Assembly: GCA_963715485.1 (NCBI GenBank)
Contig: OY970244.1
Span: 372,001 to 436,000, forward strand
Reading direction: 5' to 3'
Source: SG8-30 sp963715485
GTDB taxonomy: Bacteria; Pseudomonadota; Gammaproteobacteria; Steroidobacterales; Steroidobacteraceae
DNA length: 64,000 bases
Shown here: positions 8,333 to 17,528 of the stretch, piece after piece
Layout: every line of letters starts with the position of its first letter
Numbering within the stretch: position 1 is the first letter of the stretch
Program-made: the position numbers and the translations under genes
The notes under the pieces: generated by a model
Database searches by the model: none
Told to the model about the DNA's origin: nothing
What the model saw: only the letters and a program-made list of their open reading frames with translations

Positions 8333-9783
8333 TTCACCTCGCCGATGCAGACGTACTTGATCTCGGTGAAGTCCATGAGCCCGTACCTGGAGCCTTCGCG
8401 TCCCATGCCGGACTCCTTGACGCCGCCGAAGGGGGCGACCTCGGTCGAGATCAGGCCCGTGTTCAGGCCGACGATGCCGTACTCAAGTGCCTCGGACACC
8501 CGCCAGGAACGCGCCAGGTCCCGCGTGTAGAAGTAGGCGGCCAGGCCGAACTCGGTGTCGTTGGCCATGCGAATCGCCTCGTCCTCCGTCTCGAAGCGGA
8601 ACAGCGGCGCGACCGGGCCGAAGGTCTCCTCCCCAGCGACCTTCATCGCGGGCGTCACCCAGGTCAGCACCGTGGGCTCGTAGAAGGTGCCGCCGAGCGA
8701 ATGGCGCTTGCCGCCCATGGCAACCTTCGCGCCCTTGGCGACGGCGTCGGCGACGTGCTCCTCGACCTTGGCGAGTGCCGACTCGTCGATCAGCGGGCCC
8801 TGGTCCGTGGCGCCCTTCAGGCCATCGCCGACGGCCAGCTTGCCGACGGCCTCGACCAGCTTCTCCGTGAACGCTTCATACACGCCGGCCTGCACCAGCA
8901 GGCGGTTGGCGCAGACGCAGGTCTGGCCGGTGTTGCGGTACTTGCTGGCAATGGCGCCGGCGACCGCGGCGTCGAGATCAGCGTCGTCGAAGACGATGAA
9001 GGGTGCGTTGCCGCCGAGCTCGAGCGAGACCTTCTTCATCGTGCCGGCGCACTGCATCATCAGCTGCTTGCCGATCTCGGTCGAGCCGGTGAACGACAGC
9101 TTGCGCACGCGCGGGTCGCCGGTCAGCACGCCGCCGATGGCCCGCGCCGGGCCGGTGACCACGTTGAACACGCCCTTCGGCAGGCCGGCGCGATCGGCGA
9201 GTTCCGCCAGGGCGAGGGCGGTGAACGGCGTCTGGCTGGCCGGCTTGCACACGACGGTGCAGCCTGCGGCGAGCGCCGGGGCGACCTTGCGCGTGATCAT
9301 CGCGGCGGGGAAGTTCCACGGCGTGATGGCCGCGACCACGCCGACCGGCTGGCGCAGCACGAGGATGCGCTTGTCGGCCTGGTGCCCCGGGATGACGTCG
9401 CCGTACATGCGCTTCGCTTCCTCCGCGAACCACTCGACGAAGGACGCCGCGTAGGTGACCTCGCCGCGCGCCTCGGCCAGCGGCTTGCCCTGTTCGGCGG
9501 TCATCATGGTGCCGATGTCGTCGGTGTGCGCGATGATCAACTCGTACCAGCGGCGCAGGATCGCACCGCGCTCCTTGGCGGTCTTCGCCGCCCAGGCGGG
9601 AAAGGCGGCATGCGCCGCGGCGACGGCGGCTTCCGTCTCCTTCGCGCCGAGCGAGGGGACGGTGCCGAGCGGCTCGCCGCTGGCCGGGTTGGCCACGCCG
9701 ATGGCCTTGCTGCCGGGCGCGTCCACCCAGGTCCCGTCGATGTAGCACTGCTGGCGGAAGAGGGCGGTGTCCTTGAGTTTCAT
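8329..9783 (-). CDS. gabD: NAD(P)-dependent succinate-semialdehyde dehydrogenase
   Basis: A 484-residue aldehyde dehydrogenase, complete and of normal length. ITPWNFPAAMITRKVAPALAAG, the Rossmann FTGSTEIGKQLM, the catalytic Glu in LELGGNAPFIVFDDADLD and the nucleophile Cys in NTGQTCVCANR are all present. The GabD signature (second Cys two residues after the nucleophile, EEAKRMYGDVIPG, PFGGVKESGMGREGS) supports succinate semialdehyde as substrate, feeding succinate to the TCA cycle. Upstream by 15 bases is the dienelactone hydrolase, downstream a drug-efflux MFS overlapping by four bases, so the three are probably one transcript. Confidence 0.9.
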   Translation of the reverse strand: MKLKDTALFRQQCYIDGTWVDAPGSKAIGVANPASGEPLGTVPSLGAKETEAAVAAAHAAFPAWAAKTAKERGAILRRWYELIIAHTDDIGTMMTAEQGKPLAEARGEVTYAASFVEWFAEEAKRMYGDVIPGHQADKRILVLRQPVGVVAAITPWNFPAAMITRKVAPALAAGCTVVCKPASQTPFTALALAELADRAGLPKGVFNVVTGPARAIGGVLTGDPRVRKLSFTGSTEIGKQLMMQCAGTMKKVSLELGGNAPFIVFDDADLDAAVAGAIASKYRNTGQTCVCANRLLVQAGVYEAFTEKLVEAVGKLAVGDGLKGATDQGPLIDESALAKVEEHVADAVAKGAKVAMGGKRHSLGGTFYEPTVLTWVTPAMKVAGEETFGPVAPLFRFETEDEAIRMANDTEFGLAAYFYTRDLARSWRVSEALEYGIVGLNTGLISTEVAPFGGVKESGMGREGSRYGLMDFTEIKYVCIGEVK

Positions 9784-9798
9784 GTGAGGCTCCGTGGG

Positions 9799-10459
9799 TC
9801 AGCCGACGTGGCGGCCGAGGAAGTCGAGCGTGCGCTCGAAGGCGAGGCGCGCACTGTCGGCGTGGTAGTCGGCGCGGTCGGTGCAATTGAAGCCGTGGCC
9901 GGCCGGATAGACGTGGAACTCGCCACCGGGGCAGGCGCGAGCGGACCTGCTCGATCCGCTCCGGCGGGATGCTCGCGTCCGCCTCGCCGAAGTGGAACTG
10001 CATCGGGCAAGCGGGAGACAGGTCGAGGTTCTCGACGATGCGCGTCCCGTAGTAGGAGACGGCCGCCGAGACCGGCAGCGTGGCGCCGGCGATCCAGGCG
10101 ACCGTGCCGCCCCAGCAATAGCCGACCACGCCCACGCGGCCGGATCCGGCGAGGTGCATCACCGCACCGCCGACGTCGGCGATGATGTCCTGTCGCGAGA
10201 GCCTCGCGACGCGTGCACGCCCACCGTCGATGTCGGTATAGGGCAGCACCACGTCCGGTTCGAGTCGGTCGAACAGGGCGGGGGCGAGCGCGTGGAAGCC
10301 GGCCGCGGCGAAGGCGTCCACCACGTCGCGGATGTGGGCCGTGACGCCGAAGATCTCCTGGACGACCACCACGCCGCCGCGCGGTTCGCCGCCGGGGCGT
10401 GCTTCGTAGCCGGTCAGGCTGCGGTCGTCGGCCGCGATGAATTCGATCTGGCTGCCCAT
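9799..10459 (-). pseudogene. Dienelactone hydrolase family protein, one apparent +1 frameshift
   Basis: Reading from ATG at 10459 gives GGVVVVQEIFGVTAHIRDVVDAFA and the nucleophile elbow GVVGYCWGG (Cys), then the acid FGEADASIPPERI. Near 9928-9946 one extra base breaks the frame; in the next frame the sequence resumes with EFHVYPAGHGFNC, which holds the catalytic His, and ends LDFLGRHVG at 9799. The Cys-Asp-His triad of dienelactone hydrolases is therefore complete once one base is removed. Such enzymes open lactones in aromatic breakdown; the position between homogentisate genes and gabD fits a catabolic operon. Most likely a functional gene with an assembly insertion. Confidence 0.75.
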
Positions 10460-10531
10460 GCTGCGGGTCCCGGAGGCGTTCCCTCCGGCGGTTGGCGCGG
10501 CGCCTGCCGCGGACCCGCTATTGTGCGGTAT

Positions 10532-11517
10532 TCACGCTGCCCTGACGACCTGCTGCTCGATGGCGCCGAAGAGGGTCTTGCCCTGTGCATCGAGCATCTC
10601 GATCCGCACGCGGTCGCCGAACTTGAGGAACGGCGTGGAAGGCTTGCCGTCGGCGAGCGGTCTCCAGCATGCGGATCTCCGCGAGGCAGCAGGAGCCGAG
10701 CGACCGGTCGTAGTTGGAGATCGTGCCGGAGCCGACGATGGCGCCGGCGCCGAGCCGGCGGGTCTTCGTCACGTGGGCGATCAGCTGGCCGAAGTCGAAG
10801 GTCATGTCCACGCCGGCATTGGGGCGGCCGAGCAGCGCATCGTTCAGGTGCACGACCAGCGGCAGGTGCAGCTTCGCCCCGTCCCAGGCCTCGCCCAGCT
10901 CGTCCGGCGTGACCGCGACCGGCGAGAAGGCGGTGGCCGGCTTGGACTGGTAGAAGCCGAAGCCCTTGGCCAGCTCGCCGGGGATGAGGTTCCTCAGCGA
11001 CCAGTCGTTGACCAGCATCAGCAGCCGGATGTGCTGCCGCGCCGCCAGCGGGTCGGTGGACATCGGCACGTCGTCGGTGACGACGGCGACCTCGGCCTCG
11101 AGGTCGATGCCCCAGTCCTCGCTGACGAAGGGCGCGTCCTGCAGGGGCCCGAGGAAGTCGTCGGAGCCGCCCTGGTAGACCAGCGGGTCGGTCCAGAAGG
11201 ACTCGGGCATCTCGGCGCCGCGCGCCTTGCGCACCAGCTCGACGTGGTTGACGTAGGCGCTGCCGTCCACCCAGTGGTGGGCGCGCGGCAGCGGGGAGAG
11301 CGCGGCGGCCGGGTCGAACCCGAAGGCGCCCGCGGCATGGCCGGACTCGAGCGCGGCCGAGAGTTCCTCGAGGCGCGGCGCGATGCCCTTCCCAGTCGTC
11401 GAGCGCCTGCTGCAGCGTCCTGGCGATGCCGTCGGCGTAGGCCGCGGTCGTCAGGTCGCGGCTGACCACCACGAGGCGCCCGTCGCGCGTGCCGTCCTTG
11501 ATCGTTGCCAGCTTCAC
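10532..11517 (-). pseudogene. Fumarylacetoacetate hydrolase family protein, two apparent +1 frameshifts
   Basis: Starts at a GTG that overlaps the hmgA stop (GTGA), reading KLATIKDGTRDGRLVVVSRD. Single extra bases near 11390 and 10660 split it into three frames; the pieces join as LDDWEG–IAPRLEELSAALESG, a long central frame with WVDGSAYVNHVELVRKARG, LEAEVAVVTDDVP and GAGAIVGSGTISN, and finally LETLADGKPSTPFLKFGD with a normal end. The central frame holds the metal-binding acidic residues usual for FAA hydrolases. Directly behind hmgA it most likely cleaves maleyl- or fumarylacetoacetate in tyrosine breakdown. Probably intact in vivo. Confidence 0.8.
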
Positions 11518-12645
11518 TTGCCCTTCCCCTTCCAGCTGTCCACGTAGCCTGTCCACTCGACGCCGGCGGCGGCCTCGGCCACCTCGAGCGCGTCGCGGGT
11601 ATCCACCATGACCGCGTACTCGTCGGTCGCGGGCTTGGTCTGCTCGAACATCCGCGACAGCGCCTTCGGGTGCGGGCCGTGGGTGAAGCCCGACGGGTGG
11701 AAGGTCATCATGCCCGGGTGGATGTTGTCGCGGCTGAAGAAGTCGCCCGCGTGGTAGAAGATGACTTCCTCGTAGTCGTCGTTGTTGTGGAAGAACGGCA
11801 CCTTGAGCGCACCCGGGTCCGACTCGAACGGCCGCGGTGCGAAGGTGCAGACCACGAAGCGGCCCGCGAGGAAGGTCGTGTGCGCCGACGGCGGCAGGTG
11901 GTAGCGGTGGCTCATCAGCGGGCGGATGTCGCGCACGTTGATGCGGCACACCGACAGCTCGCCGTGCCAGCCCACCGCGTCGAGCGGGTTGAACGGGTAG
12001 GTCGCGGTGGACACCTCGTTGCGGCGCTTGATGGCCACGCGCCAGGGCGTCTCGTCCTGCTGGGCGCGGAAGGCCTCGTCGATGCGCGGCGTGTCGAGCA
12101 TCGCCGCGTCGAAGATGGCGTGGTTCCCGACGAGGCCCTTGTCCGGGAGCATGTAGCTGGCGTTGGTGGCCTCGATCATCAGGATCGAGGTCGCCTCGGC
12201 GCACTCCAGCCGCCACATGGTGCCGCGCGGCAGGACGATGTAGTCGCCGGCCTCGAAGGACAGGCGACCGAAGTCGCAGAACAGGTCGCCGCGGCCGGTG
12301 TGGACGAACAGCAGCTCGTCGCCGTCGGCGTTGCGGGCGAGGTGGTCCATCTTCCCGCTGGTGTGCCAGAAGCGCAGGCGGCAGTGGGCGTTGTGCAGCA
12401 CATCCCCTGCGGCCCAGGGTGAGGACTGCACCGCGTCCAGCTTCGTCAGGTCGAAGGCGCGCGGCCGCAGCGGGCCCTCGAAGTCGCGTCCAGCCGGTCG
12501 GCGGATGGCGGTGGTAGAAGAACGCGGCCGGGCCGAAGAACCCTTCCTTGCTCATCTCGCGCTCGAAGGTTCCCGGGGGCAGGTCGCAGTGCGCCTGGCG
12601 CGAGGCCTCGCCCTCGACGCGGGAGTAGCTGATGTAGCGCTTCAT
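11514..12645 (-). pseudogene. hmgA: Homogentisate 1,2-dioxygenase, one apparent +1 frameshift
   Basis: Reading from ATG at 12645, MKRYISYSRVEGEASRQ and GPAAFFYHRHPPTGW are the standard N-terminus of the long bacterial HmgA form. One extra base near 12487 shifts the frame; it resumes with DFEGPLRPRAFDLTKLD and continues as a 305-residue frame to the stop. The iron-centre region is present (FYHAGDFFSRDNIHPGMM, FHPSGFTHGPHP). The enzyme opens the ring of homogentisate to maleylacetoacetate in Phe/Tyr catabolism. The next gene overlaps by four bases and encodes the following hydrolase. A perfect palindrome 34 bases upstream suggests local repression. Confidence 0.88.
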
Positions 12646-12679
12646 GGCGGGACGTCCTGGTACGGAAGTCCCGCCAATT

Positions 12680-12697
12680 TAGTTTCAAATGAAACTA
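12680..12697. promoter_or_regulatory. Perfect 7-4-7 palindrome upstream of hmgA (candidate operator)
   Basis: TAGTTTC, AAAT, GAAACTA: an 18-bp perfect inverted repeat, 34 bases upstream of the hmgA ATG and inside an unusually A/T-rich pocket. Size and symmetry fit a dimeric MarR/GntR-type repressor site. No regulator gene is adjacent, so the protein is unknown. Confidence 0.6.
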
Positions 12698-12709
12698 TCT
12701 GCAAGGGAA

Positions 12710-12790
12710 AAGGGGACATTCCTATTTTCCTTTTCCGTGAAGCCCTTGATTCGTTTGAGAATCAGAAAAAGGAAAATAGGAATGTCCCCT
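12710..12790. repeat. REPIN-like palindromic repeat, copy 2
   Basis: The arm GGGGACATTCCTATTTTCC starts at 12712 and its reverse complement ends at 12789, with a spacer of about 40 bp that contains a small hairpin (TTGATTC/GAATCA). It lies between the thiolase stop and the hmgA promoter, both genes being on the minus strand, and is the shortest of the three copies. Confidence 0.85.
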
Positions 12791-12797
12791 CAGCGCA

Positions 12798-14076
12798 TCA
12801 GCGCTCCAGGATCGCCGTCACGCCCATCCCGCCGGCCGTGCAGACCGAGATCAGGCCGCGCCCCGAACCGCGCTGTTCCAGCAGCTTGGCCAGCGTGGCG
12901 ACGATGCGCCCCCCGGTGGCGGCGAAGGGGTGCCCCACCGCCAGCGAGCTGCCCTTGACGTTGAGCTTGTCGCGGTCGATCGCCCCGAGCGGCGCATCGA
13001 GCCCCAGCTTCTCGCGGCAGAACTGGGCCGACTCCCAGGCCTTCAGCGTGCACAGCACCTGCGCGGCGAAGGCCTCGTGGATCTCGTAGAAGTCGAAGTC
13101 CTGCAGCGCGAGCCCGGCATCCTTCAGCATGCGTGGCACCGCATAGGCCGGGGCCATCAGCAGGCCCTCGCCGCCGACGAAGTTCACCGCCGCCACCTTG
13201 CCGAAGGTCAGGTACGCCTGCACCGGCAGGCCGCGCTCGCGCGCCCAGTCCTCGCTGGCCAGCAGCACCGCCGAGGATCCGTCGGTCATCGGCGTGCTGT
13301 TGCCGGCGGTGAGCGTGCCGTCCTCGGCGAACGCCGGTCGCAGCTTCGCCAGCTTCTCCGCCGTGGTGTCGCGGCGCAGGTTGTTGTCCTGCTCGAGTCC
13401 CTCGAAGCGGACGACCAGGTCCTCGTAGAACCCCTCGTCGTAGGCCGCCGCCGCGCGGTGATGGCTTTCGTATGCAAGCTGGTCCTGGTCCTCCCGGGAC
13501 ACCTGCCAGTCGCGCGCCATCTGCTCGCAGCTCTGGCCCATGGACAGTCCCGTGCGGGGCTCGACCACGCCCGGCAGCACCGGCTTGAAGTGCCGCGGCC
13601 GCAGCCTCAGCCACGGCCCGACCCGCTGCGCCGAGGGACTTGCCGCGGTAGCTCTCCAGCAGCAGCTGCTGGTACTCGCGGCCGTAGACGATCGGCGCGT
13701 CGGAGACGGTATCGACGCCACCGCCGATCCCGCAGTCGATCTGGCCGAGCGCGATCTTGTTGGCGACGAGGATCGCCGCCTCGAGGCTGGTGCCGCAGGC
13801 GCGCTGCAGGTCGAGGCCGGGTGTCTCCGGCGCGAGGCCGCAGCCGAGGACGCACTCGCGCACCAGGTTCCACTGGCTGGAGTGCTTCATCACCGCACCG
13901 CCGATCACGTCGCCCATGACCTCGCCGCGCAGGCCGAAGCGATCCACCAGCGCCTTGAAGCTGGCGGTCAGCATCTCCTGGTTTCCCACCCGGGCATAGG
14001 CCCCGTGGGCGCGGGCGAACGGGATGCGGCTGCCCCCGACGATGGCGACGCGCCTGACCCTTGGACCGACCAGCAT
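12798..14076 (-). pseudogene. Acetyl-CoA C-acetyltransferase (FadI-like thiolase), one apparent +1 frameshift
   Basis: Starts at ATG 14076 with RRVAIVGGSRIPFARAHGAY. The acylated Cys is in LQRACGTSLEAA. Around 13638 (in GGCAAGTCC) one extra base breaks the frame; the sequence resumes in the second frame (PSAQRVGPWLRL) and carries GQSCEQMARDW, the catalytic His in EIHEAFAAQ, GHPFAATGGR and the second Cys in SVCTAGGMGV. The joined protein has about 425 residues and is closest in pattern to FadI-type beta-ketoacyl-CoA thiolases. It is a single gene facing away from the MATE exporter. Likely intact in the organism. Confidence 0.82.
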
Positions 14077-14194
14077 GAAGAACCTCCCGGGTTATTGACT
14101 CCCGCCAGGACGGATCCGCAGGATCGACCGCGGGCGGGTTCGGCTAGAATGCCAGCCCTTACCCGCTCCTGCCACGGCATGGCCGCGGAACGTC

Positions 14195-15583
14195 ATGTTC
14201 GTGTCGCCCGAAACCTTCGCCCGATTCCGCACCGACGCGCAGGCGATCCGCCGCCTCGCGGGCCCGCTCGTCGTCAACAACCTGGTGCTGGCGGGCATGG
14301 GCGTCACCAACACCATGGCCGCCGGCCGGGTCGGGCCGGAGCCGCTCGCCGGCGTGGCGGTGGGCGTCAGCTACTACCAGATCTTCTGGCTCGCCGGGCT
14401 GGGCGTGCTGATGTCGCTGTCGGCACTGGTGGCCCACGCCTACGGTGCCGGCCAGGACCGGGAGGTCGGCCACCGCCTGCGCCAGGGCCTGTGGCTGTCG
14501 CAGATGATCGCGCTGCCGTTGCTGGTCGCGCTGCTGTTCGTCGAGCCGGTGCTCGAGTGGTTCGGCACCGACCCGCGGACGATCCCGCACGCCTCCGCCT
14601 ACGTCCACACGCTCTGCTTCGGCATGCCCGCGATGATGGCCTACCTGGTGCATCGCTACACGACCGAGGGCATCGGCTGGACGCGGCCGATCATGTTCAC
14701 CGCCGCGATCGGCCTCGCGGTCAACATCGTCGCGAACTGGATCTTCACCCTCGGGAACCTCGGCGCGCCGAGCCTCGGCGCGCGCGGCTGCGCCATCGCG
14801 ACGGTGCTCGCCCAGTGGACGATGCTGGTGTCGATGCACGTCTACCTGCGCCGGCATGCGGTCTATCGTCGCTTCGAGCTGTTCTCGCGCTTCGAGTGGC
14901 CGCAGCGGGAGACGCTGCGCGACATCCTCGCCTTCGGCCTGCCGATCGGTGGCAGCGTGGTCTCGGAAGGCGCGATGTTCGCGGTCGCGGGCCTGCTGAT
15001 GAGCACCCTCGGCACGGAGATCGTCGCCGCGCACCAGATCGCGCTGACCTGGGGCGCGATCATGTTCATGGTGCCGCTGGCCTTTCACTCGGCGACCACC
15101 GTGCACGTCGGCCACAAGCTGGGTGCCGGCTCGGCGGCGGCGGCGCGTTTCGCCGGCTGGTCCGGGATCGCCATGTGCGGGATCTTCATGGCGGTGTCGT
15201 CGGTGTTCATCCTGGCCGGCAACGACCTGATCCCGCGGTTGTTCACCAGTGACCCCGACGTGCAGCTGCTGGCTGCCGGCCTGCTGCTGCTGGTGGCCGT
15301 GTTCCACATCCCCGACGGCGTGCAGGTCGGCGCGGCCGGGGCCCTTCGCGGGTTCAAGGACGCACGCGTGCCGATGCTGCTGAACTTCGTCGCCTACTGG
15401 CTGGTCGGGTTCCCGGTGGCGTGGTGGCTCGGGATCCACGAGCAATACGGCCCGCGCGGCATCTGGGCCGGGCTGATCGTGGGCCTGTTCACCTGCGCCG
15501 TGCTGCTGAGCCTGCGCTTCCGCCAGGTGTCGGACCGCACCGTCAGGGAGCAACCTCAAGCGCCGCAGGCAGCGCCAGGCTGA
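14195..15583 (+). CDS. MATE family efflux transporter
   Basis: A 462-residue protein with 12 predicted membrane segments in two homologous halves. The N-terminal RRLAGPLVVNNLVLAGMGVTNTMAAGRVGPEPLAGVAVG and the second-half GLPIGGSVVSEGAMFAVAGLLMSTLG are typical MATE (NorM) sequences. It should export cationic drugs or metabolites in exchange for Na+ or H+ at the inner membrane. It is divergent from the thiolase with a 118-base promoter region, and the DUF885 lipoprotein gene begins 16 bases after its stop, so the two may be cotranscribed. Confidence 0.92.
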   Translation: MFVSPETFARFRTDAQAIRRLAGPLVVNNLVLAGMGVTNTMAAGRVGPEPLAGVAVGVSYYQIFWLAGLGVLMSLSALVAHAYGAGQDREVGHRLRQGLWLSQMIALPLLVALLFVEPVLEWFGTDPRTIPHASAYVHTLCFGMPAMMAYLVHRYTTEGIGWTRPIMFTAAIGLAVNIVANWIFTLGNLGAPSLGARGCAIATVLAQWTMLVSMHVYLRRHAVYRRFELFSRFEWPQRETLRDILAFGLPIGGSVVSEGAMFAVAGLLMSTLGTEIVAAHQIALTWGAIMFMVPLAFHSATTVHVGHKLGAGSAAAARFAGWSGIAMCGIFMAVSSVFILAGNDLIPRLFTSDPDVQLLAAGLLLLVAVFHIPDGVQVGAAGALRGFKDARVPMLLNFVAYWLVGFPVAWWLGIHEQYGPRGIWAGLIVGLFTCAVLLSLRFRQVSDRTVREQPQAPQAAPG

Positions 15584-15599
15584 GGCCAGGAACCGTCGC

Positions 15600-17399
15600 A
15601 TGAGCCCCGTCCTTCGTGTCCTCGCGGTGACCCTGCTGCTGTGCTTCGGCGGCTGTGTCGCGACTCCACCGGCTGCACCGGGCAGCGGCGAGCTGCTGAA
15701 CGGCCTGGTCGAGGGCTACTTCGATGAGCTGATGGCGCTGAACCCCATGGCCGCGACGCTGTACGGCGACCATCGCTTCGACGACCGCCTCGAGATCGCC
15801 CCGTCGCCGGGATACCGCGCCGCGATGAGCGCCCTCAACCGGCGCTACCTCGACGCGGTGGCAGTCGATCGACGGGGAAACACTTGGTGACGCGGACCGC
15901 CTGACGCGAGAGCTGTTCCTGCACGAGCGGCGGCTGGACCTCGAGGCGGAGCGATTTCCCTGCCTATCGCATGCCCTTCGACCAGTTCAACGGGGGCATG
16001 CCCGGACGCGCTGGCCATGTACGGGGCGGGCGACAGCGCGCAGCCTTTCGAGACAGTGGAGGACTACGAACGCTGGATGCGCCGCGCGAGGCAGTTCCCG
16101 ACATGGGTGGACGCCGCCATCGCCGCCATGCGCGAGGGCATGGCGAGCGGCGTGACGGTGCCGCGCGAAGCGATGGCCAGGACCGTTCCCTCGCTCGAGG
16201 CGATCGCGACGGACCGGCTGGAGGAGAGCGTCTTCTACGCGCCGGTCGAAGCAACTGCCGGCGGACTGGCCGAGGCCAGGCAGCAACGCCTGCGCGAGGC
16301 CATGACCGCGCTGATCCGCGACACGCTCAACCCGTCCTATACGGCGGCTCGCCGCGTTCGTCCGCGACGAGTACCTGCCAGCCTGCCGGGCCACGGTCGC
16401 CTGGACGGCGCTGCCTGACGGGGAGGCGTGGTACGCGTACCTGGTGCGCTACCACACCACGCTGGACCTCGGCGAGGACGCCGCCGGCCAGGTTCATCGC
16501 ATCGGGCCTCGCGGAGGTCGCGCGCATCCGTGGCGGAGATGGAAGCCGTCAGGCAGCGAGGTCGGCTTCGACGGCGACCTCGGCGCCTTCTTCGTCATAC
16601 GTGCGGCAGGAACCGTCCTTCTACTATGAGCGCCCGGAGGACCTGCTGGCGGCATACGAGGCCATCCGCCGGCGCGTGAACACCGCACTCCCCCGGCTGT
16701 TCTCGTACCTGCCGAAGGCCGACTACGTGATCCGTCCCATCGAGGCATTCCGCGCAGAGTCGGCAGCCGGCGCGGAGTACCAGTCGCCGTCACCCGACGG
16801 ATCGCGGCCGGCGATCTTCTACATCAATACCTTCAACCTGAAGGCGCAGCCGAAGTTCGGGCTCGAGACACTGTCCCTGCACGAGGCCTCGCCCGGGCAT
16901 CACTTCCAGGGCGCGATGCAGATCGAGCTGACCGACCTGCCGCGATTCCGCCGCTTCGGGGACTACGTCGCCTACAGCGAGGGCTGGGCCATGTACGCGG
17001 AGTCGCTCGGTCGCGAGCTGGGGATGTTCCGCGACCCGATGTCCTGGTACGGGCGCCTCAACGACGAGATGCTGCGCGCGATGCGCCTGGTGGTCGACAC
17101 GGGCCTGCATGCGCAGGGACTGGAGCCGCGAGCAGGCGGTGCGCTACATGCAGGAGAACTCGTCGCTCGCGGATACGGACATCGCGGCCGAGGTGGACCG
17201 CTACATCGTGTGGCCCGGGCAGGCGCTCGGCTACAAGCTCGGCGACATGCGGATCCAGGCGATGCGGCGCGAGTACGCAGCGCAGCTCGGGCCGCGATTC
17301 GACGTCCGCGAGTTCCACTGGCAGATTCTGAAGGACGGCGCGCTGCCGCTCGACTTGCTGGAGGCGAAGCTCGATCGCTGGGCCGAATCCGTACGCTGA
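15600..17399 (+). pseudogene. DUF885 family lipoprotein, about nine apparent +1 frameshifts
   Basis: The first frame has a signal peptide with lipobox LCFGGC followed by VATPPAAPG, then ELLNGLVEGYFDELMALNPMAATLYGDHRFDD, the standard opening of DUF885 proteins (M32-like putative metallopeptidases). The frame breaks near 15864, 15961, 16004, 16350, 16506, 16531, 16557, 16597 and 17117; at each, skipping a single base restores the family sequence. Later parts include LSLHEASPGHHFQ, which holds the HEAxPGHH zinc-site motif, YSEGWAMYAESLGRE and a complete C-terminus. No internal stop needs repair besides these. The number of breaks is extreme; sequence error is likelier than decay because all are the same kind. 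Confidence 0.75.
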
Positions 17400-17470
17400 A
17401 GGCGGTCCGCGCCCGAGCGCATCCTCCCAGCCCCCTTGTTCTCTCGTAACCAGGAGCCGAGGTTTCAAGG

Positions 17471-17503
17471 AACAAAAAAGGGCCCCTCCTCGCGGAGGGG
17501 CCC
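17471..17503 (-). terminator. Rho-independent terminator of the S8 peptidase gene
   Basis: A 10-bp perfect stem (17480-17489 with 17494-17503, GGGCCCCTCC) around a TCGC loop. On the minus strand it is followed by a run of six T, so it terminates the S8 peptidase transcript 26 bases after that stop codon. It may also stop plus-strand readthrough from the DUF885 gene. Confidence 0.9.
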
Positions 17504-17528
17504 CGACTTGTTGGCGAAACCGCCGGGC

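Noticed and set aside
12798..14076. Thiolase as the PhaA partner of the PHA synthase
   Set aside because: The sequence pattern is FadI-like, it is 42 kb from phaC and next to tyrosine catabolism, so a dedicated PHA role is not supported.
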